Part shown: positions 44,092 to 52,949 of the stretch, piece after piece
Position numbering within the stretch: the first letter of the stretch is position 1
Layout of the letters: every line of letters begins with the position of its first letter
NCBI GenBank assembly: GCA_018268035.1
Contig: JAFDXI010000131.1
Span: forward strand, 1-64,000
DNA from: Bacteroidota bacterium
Lineage (GTDB): Bacteria > Bacteroidota > Bacteroidia > Chitinophagales > Chitinophagaceae
DNA length: 64,000 nt
Reading direction: 5' to 3'
Notes under the pieces: generated by a model
The model's database searches: none
What the model was told of the DNA's origin: nothing
Seen by the model: only the letters and a program-made list of their open reading frames with translations
Translations under genes and position numbers: made by a program

Positions 44092-45891
44092 CTACATCCT
44101 CTCCGGAACCTTTATTCCCATTAGATGCATCCCGGTCTTAATAATATTTGCTGTTTGCCCTGCAATCTTTAAACGTAATTGTTTTTTCTCTTCTGTTTCT
44201 GCTGATGCAATTGAAAGTTCAGTGTAAAATGAACTGAATGATTTTGCAAGCTCATAAATGTATAAAGCAATTTTTGATGGGTCATTTAGTGCAGCAGCTT
44301 CTTCAATGACAGATGGAAACTGTTCTGCAAGGACAATAAGGTTTTTTTCAAGTGGGAGCAATTGGCTGTGTTGAATATTTTGTATTGTACTATCAGTATC
44401 TGAAAAAGATTCAACATTTGTTTTTCTCAGCACACTCTTAATTCTTGCATAAGTGTATTGAATGAATGGTCCTGTGAAACCATGAAAGTCTATACTTTCT
44501 TCCGGGTTGAAAATCATTTTTCTTTTCGGGTCCACCCGCAATAGGAAAAACTTCAAAGCGCCGAGCCCGATTGTTTCATACAATTCTTTTAACTCATCTG
44601 CAGTGAAATCTTTGACTTTGCCCAGCTCTTCAGTTTTTTGTTTTGCAATACTGACCATTTCTTCTACAATATCATCAGCGTCCACCACAGTTCCTTCCCT
44701 GCTTTTCATTTTACCACTCGGCAATTCCACCATGCCATAACTTAAATGATAAATTGCATTTGCATAAGGCAGGCCTAATTTTTCACATATAAGTTTTAAA
44801 ACTTTAAAATGATAGTTTTGCTCATCGCCCACCACATAGATGCTTTCATCAATTTTGTATTCTTCATATTTATCAACAGCAAGGCCAATGTCCTGTGTAA
44901 TATATACTGCTGTCCCGTCTTTACGGCGTACAATTTTTTTATCCAACCCATCACCTGTAAGGTCAATCCAGACACTGCCATCATCATCTTTGTAGAACAC
45001 ACCTTTTTGCAAACCTCTTTCCACTAAATTTTTTCCGAGGATGTAGGTCTTGCTTTCATAATATATTTTATCGAAGTCTGCGTCAATGCGACGATACGTT
45101 GCATCAAAGCCTTCATAAACCCAACTGTTCATTGTTTCCCACAACTGAATTACATCCGGTTTGCCTGCTTCCCAATCCACCAACATCTGCTGTGCTGCTT
45201 TCATTATCGGCGCTTCTTTTTCTGCTATTTCCTTACTGCTACCTTGCGATATTAATTGCTCAACTTCTTCTTTATATGCATCATTAAACTTCACATAATA
45301 ATCACCAACAAAGTGATCGCCTTTGGTATTTGTTGATTTTGGTGTGGCGCCATTGGCAAACATTTTCCAGGCAAGCATGCTTTTGCAGATATGGATACCG
45401 CGGTCATTTACAATACAGGTTTTTATTACATCATTGCCGGTTTGCTTTGCCATTTCTGCAGCGCTCCATCCTAAGAAAATATTTCTCAGGTGCCCCAGGT
45501 GCAGCGGTTTATTGGTATTGGGTGATGCGTATTCCACCATTATTTTTTTATGACTGATTTCCTGCCTGCCAAAATTTTCATTGTTATAATTTTTCTGAAG
45601 GAAATCAATCCAGTAATTATCGCTGATAACAATGTTTAAAAATCCTTTTATCAGATTGTATGATTGAAAAATCCCTTTATGGTTTTCCACCAGGTATTTT
45701 CCCAATTCATTTCCCAATGCATCGGGTGATTTTTTTAAAGGTTTCAATAATGCAAATAATACTACAGTATAATCGCCTTCAAACTCTGGTTTGGTAAGGT
45801 TTACAGTTATTGCCGGCTCATCAATTGATGTGACATATAATGTCTCAATTGCCTGTTTTGTTTTTAGTTTAATGTCTTTTAATATGCTCAT
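44092..45891 (-). CDS. argS: arginyl-tRNA synthetase
   Basis: A 599-residue class I synthetase. The HIGH motif reads HLGH in NKPLHLGHLRN near residue 126, preceded by YASPNTNKP; the KMSKS-equivalent is in SGKMKSREGTVV near 380. The C-terminal DALR-type anticodon-binding domain covers about 475-599 (GPFIQYTYARIKSVLRK). I start at ATG 45891 (MSILKDIKLKTKQ), because the open frame up to 46005 reads across the divergent GtrA gene's leader. A -7 (TATTTTTG, minus) at 45909-45916 supports it. Confidence 0.95.
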   Translation of the reverse strand: MSILKDIKLKTKQAIETLYVTSIDEPAITVNLTKPEFEGDYTVVLFALLKPLKKSPDALGNELGKYLVENHKGIFQSYNLIKGFLNIVISDNYWIDFLQKNYNNENFGRQEISHKKIMVEYASPNTNKPLHLGHLRNIFLGWSAAEMAKQTGNDVIKTCIVNDRGIHICKSMLAWKMFANGATPKSTNTKGDHFVGDYYVKFNDAYKEEVEQLISQGSSKEIAEKEAPIMKAAQQMLVDWEAGKPDVIQLWETMNSWVYEGFDATYRRIDADFDKIYYESKTYILGKNLVERGLQKGVFYKDDDGSVWIDLTGDGLDKKIVRRKDGTAVYITQDIGLAVDKYEEYKIDESIYVVGDEQNYHFKVLKLICEKLGLPYANAIYHLSYGMVELPSGKMKSREGTVVDADDIVEEMVSIAKQKTEELGKVKDFTADELKELYETIGLGALKFFLLRVDPKRKMIFNPEESIDFHGFTGPFIQYTYARIKSVLRKTNVESFSDTDSTIQNIQHSQLLPLEKNLIVLAEQFPSVIEEAAALNDPSKIALYIYELAKSFSSFYTELSIASAETEEKKQLRLKIAGQTANIIKTGMHLMGIKVPERM

Positions 45892-45908
45892 AAAAATGAA
45901 TAGGGCTG

Positions 45909-45916
45909 CAAAAATA
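45909..45916 (-). promoter_or_regulatory. -7 element of argS
   Basis: Minus-strand TATTTTTG, exact TAnnTTTG, with 17 bases between it and the argS ATG, so the leader is about ten bases. No clear -33. Confidence 0.45.
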
Positions 45917-45997
45917 CAACTACAGGCTTGCAAAATCTTCCTTAAATATCCCGGCAGGAATACAGATGGTGTAATTACGGTTAACTTCGCAGCCGCT

Positions 45998-46525
45998 ATG
46001 CACAAACTGCACCTTTTTTTACGAAAGGCTATTTTAAAAATAGTTGATTTGTTTTACCCTTTGTTCAGGCGGTTTATGCCTTTACAAACATACAGGTATG
46101 CAGCTTGTGGTGGCGCCAATATGATCCTGGATATTGTTGTTTTCACTTATGTAAATACATATTTGTTGCAGCAACAAGTGGTTTATATTGGGCCGCTTGC
46201 ATTCAAATCTTATGTGGTAGCTTTTGTTGTTTCGTTTTGCCTCACATTCCCTGTGGGTTTTTATTTAAGCCGGTATGTGGTGTGGCAGGAAACCGAAACT
46301 AAAAAGAGAATCCAGGCTTTCAGGTATTTTATTATTGTTGCAGCCTGTATTGGTTTAAACTATATCCTCTTAAATTTCTTTATACTTGAGTTGCATTGGT
46401 GGCCACTTGTCTCCAAACTGGTAACAACTGTTTTTGTTGTCTTGTTTAGTTATATAACTCAAAGAAATTTTTCTTTCAGGGCAGTGAAACCAAAAAAAAA
46501 TGCATCACCTGAAAATGAATCTTAG
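45998..46525 (+). CDS. GtrA family membrane protein
   Basis: A 175-residue protein with four membrane segments (about 32-55, 63-87, 110-128, 135-155) and the family pattern YRYAACGGANMILDIVVFTYV then FPVGFYLSRYVVW. GtrA proteins move lipid-linked sugars across the inner membrane for O-antigen or teichoic-acid modification. The start at ATG 45998 (MHKLHLFLRK) is chosen because the longer frame back to 45791 overlaps the argS coding region. A -7-like TAACTTCG lies at 45982-45989. Confidence 0.85.
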   Translation: MHKLHLFLRKAILKIVDLFYPLFRRFMPLQTYRYAACGGANMILDIVVFTYVNTYLLQQQVVYIGPLAFKSYVVAFVVSFCLTFPVGFYLSRYVVWQETETKKRIQAFRYFIIVAACIGLNYILLNFFILELHWWPLVSKLVTTVFVVLFSYITQRNFSFRAVKPKKNASPENES

Positions 46526-46620
46526 ACTTTCTGTAATTAGCGCCAATATTTGATGAGAAATATTGCAAAATAAAAAGTAAATACTTCTGTTGTCATTTTG
46601 TTTTTCATGCTTAATTTTTT

Positions 46621-46660
46621 TCTGGTAAAATTATCTTTAACCAGATAAGATTTATTTTTT
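46621..46660 (+). terminator. terminator after GtrA gene
   Basis: TCTGGT (46621-46626) pairs with ACCAGA (46640-46645); inner AAA-TTT pairing with a one-base bulge lengthens the stem. TAAGATTTATTTTTT follows. It lies between convergent genes. Confidence 0.45.
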
Positions 46661-47212
46661 CCAGTCAGACGCTAATAAAGAATAAATATGTGAGTCAAGA
46701 AAAACGCTATTAAAAAAATAGTTTTCTCTAAATTTTGCTTCGAGTAGAAATTTATTTTTTTCTAAAATTTTTGCTGAAGCAATATTCAGCGGATTGATAT
46801 TCGCTTCCACTGAGTGTAAATGCATAGTATTAAATCCATAATCAAGCACAACTTCAATAGCTTCCTGCATCAACCCCTGCCTTTGAAAATCCGGATGCAG
46901 CATATAACCAATTTCAGCCCTGTAATTTTCTTTTTGCATTCTCCAGAAACCGATAGCACCGATGAGTTTGTTGTCATTTTTTAAAGTGATACCCCAGGAG
47001 ATACCTTCATTTTTTTCCAATGCAGCAGTTATAGTTTGAATATGTTGCAAAGCTTCCGGTTTTGTTTTTGCAGGGGGCCTGTCAATATATTTCATAACAA
47101 CTTCATTGGAGCGGAGCTGCCATATTTCCATTATATCATCATCAGTTATTTTACGAAGTGATAACCTCCCGGTTTTCAAAACAGGAAAAGGATGAAAATT
47201 TACCTCCAGCAT
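46652..47212 (-). CDS. GNAT family N-acetyltransferase (RimJ/RimL-like)
   Basis: A 186-residue GCN5-type acetyltransferase: ETGRLSLRKITDDD-like start (LKTGRLSLRKITDDDI), then GAIGFWRMQ, the acetyl-CoA loop region HPDFQRQGLMQEAIEVVLDYGF, and NIASAKILEKNKFLLEAKFRENYF near the end. It fits the RimJ/RimL branch that acetylates ribosomal or other N termini, but the substrate cannot be told. Convergent with GtrA. Confidence 0.88.
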   Translation of the reverse strand: MLEVNFHPFPVLKTGRLSLRKITDDDIMEIWQLRSNEVVMKYIDRPPAKTKPEALQHIQTITAALEKNEGISWGITLKNDNKLIGAIGFWRMQKENYRAEIGYMLHPDFQRQGLMQEAIEVVLDYGFNTMHLHSVEANINPLNIASAKILEKNKFLLEAKFRENYFFNSVFLDSHIYSLLASDWKK

Positions 47213-47489
47213 ATTCTTTGATTAAGTTGTGCAAAATAGATATTTGTTTGCATTAAGCTGGCGTTAAAAACTTTTTGAACAATGAATGTTGTTAGTGTAA
47301 AATTTTTGAAACTGCATGTATTGATTCACTAAAGCCTTGTAATAATTACCTTCACGTAAAAAAGTAAAGACAAAATATTATTAATGATAAAATTTTGGAT
47401 GTGTTTTTCATAAGAGGTTAAATATTTTTTTGAAACATGCACCTATAAATTTTGAAACGAATAGAGTATAGTAAAATAAAAAGATAAAC

Positions 47490-48653
47490 ATGGATTTTGA
47501 TTTTGATAAAGTAATCCCAAGGCAAAACACCAACTCTGTGAAATGGGATTTGTCAGCAGATAAAAATGTTTTACCGATGTGGGTTGCTGATATGGATTTT
47601 GCCACTGCACCTGCTATCACAGAAGCCCTTGCAATGCGGGTGTCTCACGGGATATTTGGATATACAATTACTCCTCCTACATTTTATGATGCTATAATCA
47701 GTTGGTGGCAATCAAGACATGCTTTCCCATTGCAAAAAGATTGGTTAATGCCTGTGCCGGGCGTATTGCCTGCATTATCTGTTATCATCAGGGCATTTGC
47801 AAAACAAGGTGATAAAATTATTGTTCAGTCGCCTGTGTATAACCACTTTTTTATTTCCATACAAAACTGCGGATGTGAGGCATTATGTAATAACCTTGTT
47901 TATGCCAATGGAAATTATTCAATGGATTTTGATGATCTCGAACAAAAAGCTGCAGACTCATCAGTAAAATTGATGTTGTTGTGCAATCCACATAATCCTG
48001 TTGGAAGAGTTTGGACTAAAGATGAATTATTAAAAGTGAAAGAAATCTGCACTCGGCACAATGTTTTAGTAATTTCTGATGAGATACATAGTGATATCGT
48101 ATATGATGGTTTTAAACATATTCCTTTTGCGTCGCTTGATGAAAGTGCAACCAAGCATTCTATAACCTGTGCATCACCCAGCAAAACATTTAATCTTGCC
48201 GGCATACAGTCTGCATATATGATTTGTGCAAATGAAGATATCCGCAAAAAACTGGAATTAATTTTAAATGAACAAGACACTATTTTCCTTAATGCTTTTT
48301 CAGCAGAGGCATTGATAGCAGCTTATCGTCACGGGGTAGAATGGATGAATGAATTGAAACAATACTTATATGCCAATTATATTTTTCTCCTGGATTTTAT
48401 TTCCCGTGAATTGCCGCAAATAAAAATTCTTCCATTGCAGGCAACCTATCTCGTTTGGATTGAGTGCAAAGCCTTGCATAAAACATCAGATGATATAGCT
48501 AATGCTTTATTGCAAAAGCACCAGTTGTGGGTAAACTCAGGTACGTTGTATGGTGCCAATGGTGAAGGATTTATCAGGTTAAATATTGCAACACCCCGTG
48601 TATTGTTGGAAAAAGGTTTGAATAAGCTGAAAGATTTTGTAAATAGTCAATAA
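47490..48653 (+). CDS. PatB/MalY-type aminotransferase (cystathionine beta-lyase)
   Basis: A 387-residue class I/II PLP enzyme of the MalY/PatB branch, which cleaves cystathionine or related C-S compounds. PLP-lysine motif SPSKTFNLAG is near 231-240; the early LPMWVADMDF and CNPHNPVGRVW are typical; YANGNYSMDFDDLE falls in the middle. The gene stands alone between GNAT and the uronate operon. Role in methionine metabolism is inferred from family. Confidence 0.9.
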   Translation: MDFDFDKVIPRQNTNSVKWDLSADKNVLPMWVADMDFATAPAITEALAMRVSHGIFGYTITPPTFYDAIISWWQSRHAFPLQKDWLMPVPGVLPALSVIIRAFAKQGDKIIVQSPVYNHFFISIQNCGCEALCNNLVYANGNYSMDFDDLEQKAADSSVKLMLLCNPHNPVGRVWTKDELLKVKEICTRHNVLVISDEIHSDIVYDGFKHIPFASLDESATKHSITCASPSKTFNLAGIQSAYMICANEDIRKKLELILNEQDTIFLNAFSAEALIAAYRHGVEWMNELKQYLYANYIFLLDFISRELPQIKILPLQATYLVWIECKALHKTSDDIANALLQKHQLWVNSGTLYGANGEGFIRLNIATPRVLLEKGLNKLKDFVNSQ

Positions 48654-48787
48654 TAAGAAAAGGCGAGAATATGTTGGTGATTTCTTCCATTAAAGACTTT
48701 CAATTACAGTAAAAATTCGCCCTAACTTAGTTGGGTTGATTTGGAAATAGTAAATCTCATATTGTAAATGCGTCAATACCAAAAACG

Positions 48788-49552
48788 TTACCTCGCCATC
48801 CATCCGCCATCCACACACAGTATCGTGCCATTTACATAATCAGATGCCGGTGAAGCAAGAAATACAACAGGCCCTTTCATATCATCTGGGTTGCCCCACC
48901 TGCCAATAGGTATGCGCTCTATAATTGACTGATTTCTTACGGGGTCATTTCTCAAAGCCTCAGTATTGTTAGTAGCAATATAACCTGGTGCAATGCCATT
49001 GACACAAACACCTTTGCTGCCCCATTCATTCGCCAATGCACGCACCAGGCCTGCAACTGCTGATTTACTTGCAGTATAGCCGGGCACGTTGATGCCACCC
49101 TGGAAACTCAATAATGAACAGGTGAAAATTATTTTTCCGCCGCCATTTTCAATCATCTGTTTCCCTATTTCGCGTGCAAGGATGAATTGTGCATTGAGAT
49201 TAATAGAAATTATTTTGTCCCAATATTCATCAGGATGTTCTGCTGCAGGTTTGCGTAAAATAGCGCCGGCATTATTGATGAGTATATCAATTTTTTTGTG
49301 CTCATTAATTATTGTTGTGATAAATGCATACAGCTCTTCCCTGTTTGAAAAATCCAGTTTGTGTTGAAAAAATTTGTGACCGGTTTTTTCTATTGCTTCT
49401 CTTGTTGCATCCATATTTCCTGTATGCGCAGTTCCGATTATATCAGCGCCGGCATCAGCTAATGCAATCGCCATTGTTTTACCAATACCAGTATCACATC
49501 CTGTAACAACAGCGAGTTTCCCGGCCAACTGAAATTGTTGTAAAATATGCAT
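48788..49552 (-). CDS. kduD: 2-dehydro-3-deoxy-D-gluconate 5-dehydrogenase (KduD), SDR
   Basis: A 254-residue classical short-chain dehydrogenase. The NAD-binding TGCDTGIGK is at 18-26, and the catalytic Tyr/Lys in GYTASKSAV near 156-164. It matches KduD, which reduces 2,5-diketo-3-deoxygluconate to 2-keto-3-deoxygluconate. It is last in the minus-strand operon, 15 bases after DUF4861, and kduI is two genes upstream, which supports the assignment over a generic SDR. Confidence 0.88.
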   Translation of the reverse strand: MHILQQFQLAGKLAVVTGCDTGIGKTMAIALADAGADIIGTAHTGNMDATREAIEKTGHKFFQHKLDFSNREELYAFITTIINEHKKIDILINNAGAILRKPAAEHPDEYWDKIISINLNAQFILAREIGKQMIENGGGKIIFTCSLLSFQGGINVPGYTASKSAVAGLVRALANEWGSKGVCVNGIAPGYIATNNTEALRNDPVRNQSIIERIPIGRWGNPDDMKGPVVFLASPASDYVNGTILCVDGGWMAR

Positions 49553-49567
49553 TTGAAATATTTGATC

Positions 49568-50713
49568 TTATTGTATTGAAATAATGAGCGGATGTTGTAA
49601 ACAATTTTGAAAATTATTTAAATATTGAAACCACACTGCAGCAGATGTTATCTTTCCAGCTTTATCCCAACAAGCGCCCTGGTAATAAGTAAACTCACTA
49701 TTAAAAGAAATTGTTGTTGCTGCAAGTAAATGCACTTTATCAACCTGCATTTGAATGCCAGGAATATCTCCTTTGCCTGAGCTGTTTTCTATTGCACATC
49801 CCACACCAGTCGTGCCATCATCTCCATGTTGAGGTTCCCAGTAAGCCAATATTCCTTCCTTTTCATCAAGCAACATTTCTCCTGCCTCATTTCTTTTTGC
49901 AATGCCTATCGCAACTGGCATTGGAAGATTGTCATTTACTTCGTAACTCACTTCCCATTTGTTCAATTGCGAACCTGCATCAATCGAAATTGTCTTGGTG
50001 CATTTTACTATTCTTCCTGCTACATTCCATTCATCATAACTCAGTTGAAATGTTGAACGCAATGGACCATTATCCAATATTTTCCAGTGCCTGTAATTTT
50101 TAGGATACCAGATTGTATCATTGATGAAAGGTGCAACATCACCTGCGCCAAGCGTTAAGCCTACATGATAATAATCCAATCCATCACCATGGTCTATGTG
50201 GTATTCACCAAGTTTGTATCTTTTGTTGAGTATCAAACTATCGGTTCTCTTCACCCACACATCTACGCCGTAAGCCATTTCTTCTGGTGAGTTTTCCAAC
50301 GCTTTTCCATACATGCGAAATGCAATACGGTCATTTTCCCAGGCAAAGTCATCTTTGCGTTCCGGTACATACCTGCTATATGTTTTTGCTGCAACTGGTT
50401 GTGGTTTCCCTTTAACCAATGCTAATTTTACCGTTGCATTGGCATCAATATTTACCTGTACCAACAGATTTTGAATTTGTGAACTGCCTTTAGATTCTAA
50501 CTGGTAGGGTAGTACTTTTTTTGTTGTTGCATTAATTATTTTAAAATTTTCATTTTCTGCAAAAGGAAAATCATGAATGACTTTATTCCAGGGAATAGAA
50601 ACCAATTCTTTCCGTTGAATGGTCAATGGATTAGTAACATTAATTGTTTTTTGTTGTGCTATCACTGCATTAATGCAACAGGTTAATATAAAACAAAGCA
50701 ATATTTTCTGCAT
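49568..50713 (-). CDS. DUF4861 family secreted protein
   Basis: A 381-residue protein with a signal peptide (1-19, ending VIAQQ), then a large beta-rich body (about 25-380) of the DUF4861 type. Family members lie in pectin and rhamnogalacturonan loci; the activity is not established. DHGDGLDYYHVGLTLGAGD near 173-191 and WEPQHGDDGTTGVGCAIEN near 294-312 are conserved-looking. It sits 46 bases downstream of kduI in the uronate operon. Confidence 0.82.
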   Translation of the reverse strand: MQKILLCFILTCCINAVIAQQKTINVTNPLTIQRKELVSIPWNKVIHDFPFAENENFKIINATTKKVLPYQLESKGSSQIQNLLVQVNIDANATVKLALVKGKPQPVAAKTYSRYVPERKDDFAWENDRIAFRMYGKALENSPEEMAYGVDVWVKRTDSLILNKRYKLGEYHIDHGDGLDYYHVGLTLGAGDVAPFINDTIWYPKNYRHWKILDNGPLRSTFQLSYDEWNVAGRIVKCTKTISIDAGSQLNKWEVSYEVNDNLPMPVAIGIAKRNEAGEMLLDEKEGILAYWEPQHGDDGTTGVGCAIENSSGKGDIPGIQMQVDKVHLLAATTISFNSEFTYYQGACWDKAGKITSAAVWFQYLNNFQNCLQHPLIISIQ

Positions 50714-50759
50714 GACAATTTTTTTTCAACATCAATTTTTTAAAACCAGCAATGGGATT

Positions 50760-51602
50760 TTATCTCAACTCATTTATTGCGCATTTATCCATATCATCAT
50801 AATCAAGATTTTCACCAGCCATACCCCAGATAAAGCTATAGTTGGATGTGCCAGCGCCGGCATGAATGCTCCAGTTAGGAGATATCACTGCCTGCTCATT
50901 TTGCAACCAGATATGACGTGTTTCATCAGTGGTTCCCATGAAGTGGCAAACACTCTGTGATTCCTGTATTTCAAAATAAAAATATACTTCCATCCTGCGA
51001 TCATGCGTATGTGGTGGCATAGTGTTCCATACACTACCTGATTTTAATTCAGTCAAACCAATTTGTAACTGGCAAATGGGTAACACCTGCGAAACGATAA
51101 GTTTATTGATTACCCTGTGGTTGGCTGTTGCAACAGAACCTGTTTCAACAACAATAATATCATTCTTAGAAATTTTTTTTGATGGATAGGTATGGTGTGC
51201 AGGAGCAGAGTTGAGATAAAATTTTGCAGGATGACCAGCATTAATAGAATGAAATCTTATTTCTTTTGTTCCTTTGCTTATATATAATGCCTCCTTAAAA
51301 TCCAGGTCATAGTCAATGCTATCAGCAGTTACTTTTCCTTTACCTCCAACATTTATGATGCCAAGTTCCCTTCGTTCGAGGAAATAATTTGCTTTTAAAG
51401 CATCGGGCGTTGCCAATGTCAATGCTTCTGTTAACGGCATAGCACCACCTGCAATAAACCTGTCAAAGTAGGAGAGGGTTAAGTAAATGGAATCTGATTC
51501 AAATAATTTTTCAATAAGGAACGCTTTGCGTAATTGCGAAGTATCCATTTTCATTACTTCTTCCGGGCTAAAGGCATAGCGGCTTTCAAAATGTAGTTTC
51601 AT
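50760..51602 (-). CDS. kduI: 5-dehydro-4-deoxy-D-glucuronate isomerase (KduI)
   Basis: A 280-residue cupin-fold isomerase that turns 5-keto-4-deoxyuronate (from unsaturated galacturonate or glucuronate) into 2,5-diketo-3-deoxygluconate. The metal-site histidines are in PPHTHDRRMEVYFYFE near 194-209 and the length is normal. Product is the substrate of KduD encoded two genes downstream. Both flanking genes are on the same strand with short gaps (37 and 46 bases). Confidence 0.94.
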   Translation of the reverse strand: MKLHFESRYAFSPEEVMKMDTSQLRKAFLIEKLFESDSIYLTLSYFDRFIAGGAMPLTEALTLATPDALKANYFLERRELGIINVGGKGKVTADSIDYDLDFKEALYISKGTKEIRFHSINAGHPAKFYLNSAPAHHTYPSKKISKNDIIVVETGSVATANHRVINKLIVSQVLPICQLQIGLTELKSGSVWNTMPPHTHDRRMEVYFYFEIQESQSVCHFMGTTDETRHIWLQNEQAVISPNWSIHAGAGTSNYSFIWGMAGENLDYDDMDKCAINELR

Positions 51603-51639
51603 CTTTATCTGTTTAATTTACAAAATTTCATGTTGATTG

Positions 51640-52917
51640 CTAATACTCCACTTTATAATCTTTTCTGATTTCCTGCCCATTCCATGCTTTTTTGCTTGTC
51701 CAGTCTGCAGGCGGGTCCGCCCAGAACCTGTTAGTTGCAGGCAGGCCAAGCGCCAGGAAACCCAGTGTTGCCATGTATAAACTTCCTGTGGAAGTATAAG
51801 TATCTGCAACCTCAGGTTGATGGCCGTTGAAGCCCAACACCAGCCATCCGTTGCTATCGAAATTCTCGTTCCCTTCAAACATATTCTTAAACACTTTGGT
51901 TAACGCACATCGTACTTGCGCTGGCTGAATATAAGTGGGCAATTTCTCCATTAAAGCTACCTGGGATAAAGTTTGAAAAACAGCCGTACGATAGGTGATG
52001 GAGCGGCCAATAACAGGATAAGTACCTTCTGGTGAAATTATCCTTTCAGAATATTCTGCATGCCTGACCATCCTTTTGACTGCTTCATCATATTCATTCT
52101 GTGCTACCATTTTTTTATCCAGCAAAACTTTCAGCATATCCACCAACATAGGATTAATAACATAATCGTTGTAATAATCCATACTGAATTTTGGGCCGTC
52201 ACTATACCAGCCATCACCCACATACCACTCACTGATTTTATTGCGGGCAAAATTTATCCTTGCCGGGTCATACACTTCGCCAATACTCAATAGGAAAGTT
52301 TCAGTGATACCTGCAAATAATAACCAGTTATTATAAGCTGCACTGCGATTGCGCAATGACTTGAATTCAACAATCAATCTCGATTGAGTAGTGCTGTCAA
52401 GTGGATGCCACAAAGCATCGGGTGCACGTAAAAAGGCATCAGCTAAAAATGCAGCATCAACTATCGGTTGTGATTCTGTTCTGAAGTTGAGATAATCGGG
52501 GCTATTTGGGTCAACGGCGTTTTTTAATCCTTTGATGATTTCTAATTTGAGCTGGCTACGCAATTTTCCCTCAGGTGTATTATCATCAGGCAAGGCCAAC
52601 CAGGGTGCTAATCCATCAAGCGTTCTGCCAACTGCTTCAAGGTGTGTTACTTTTTTATAAAAATCAGGCTTCATTCCTGGTGGAACTTCTACCGGCATAT
52701 TTTTTCTTAGTGTGCCTTCTGCAAGGTTATGAATTACAGGATAAGAAATTTTATATAAAGTGTTCACCCAAAACTCCCTGTCCGGCAAACCTGTTGTAGC
52801 TGAATTTTTTTCCTCTTGATTTTTTTGTGCAAAAGTTTTTGTTGAGCAAAGTACAGACAGAAAACAACAGGTGCAACAAATAAATAAGTGTTTCAACATG
52901 CTAATAATTTTTTTCAT
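51640..52917 (-). CDS. DUF2264 family protein
   Basis: A 425-residue secreted protein: signal peptide about 1-30 (MLKHLFICCTCCFLSVLCS then TKTFAQ) after a short start MKKIIS, and an alpha/alpha-barrel-like body (about 45-420) rich in Trp and helix patterns (KFSMDYYNDYVINPMLVDML). DUF2264 proteins are found with uronate or rhamnogalacturonan genes and are thought to be glycan-active, but the reaction is unproven. I start at ATG 52917 (MKKIIS) so that a normal signal peptide is formed; the frame extends to 52947. It is second in the operon. Confidence 0.82.
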   Translation of the reverse strand: MKKIISMLKHLFICCTCCFLSVLCSTKTFAQKNQEEKNSATTGLPDREFWVNTLYKISYPVIHNLAEGTLRKNMPVEVPPGMKPDFYKKVTHLEAVGRTLDGLAPWLALPDDNTPEGKLRSQLKLEIIKGLKNAVDPNSPDYLNFRTESQPIVDAAFLADAFLRAPDALWHPLDSTTQSRLIVEFKSLRNRSAAYNNWLLFAGITETFLLSIGEVYDPARINFARNKISEWYVGDGWYSDGPKFSMDYYNDYVINPMLVDMLKVLLDKKMVAQNEYDEAVKRMVRHAEYSERIISPEGTYPVIGRSITYRTAVFQTLSQVALMEKLPTYIQPAQVRCALTKVFKNMFEGNENFDSNGWLVLGFNGHQPEVADTYTSTGSLYMATLGFLALGLPATNRFWADPPADWTSKKAWNGQEIRKDYKVEY

Positions 52918-52949
52918 CAAATCGGTGTGGCTGCAAAACAGATACAATT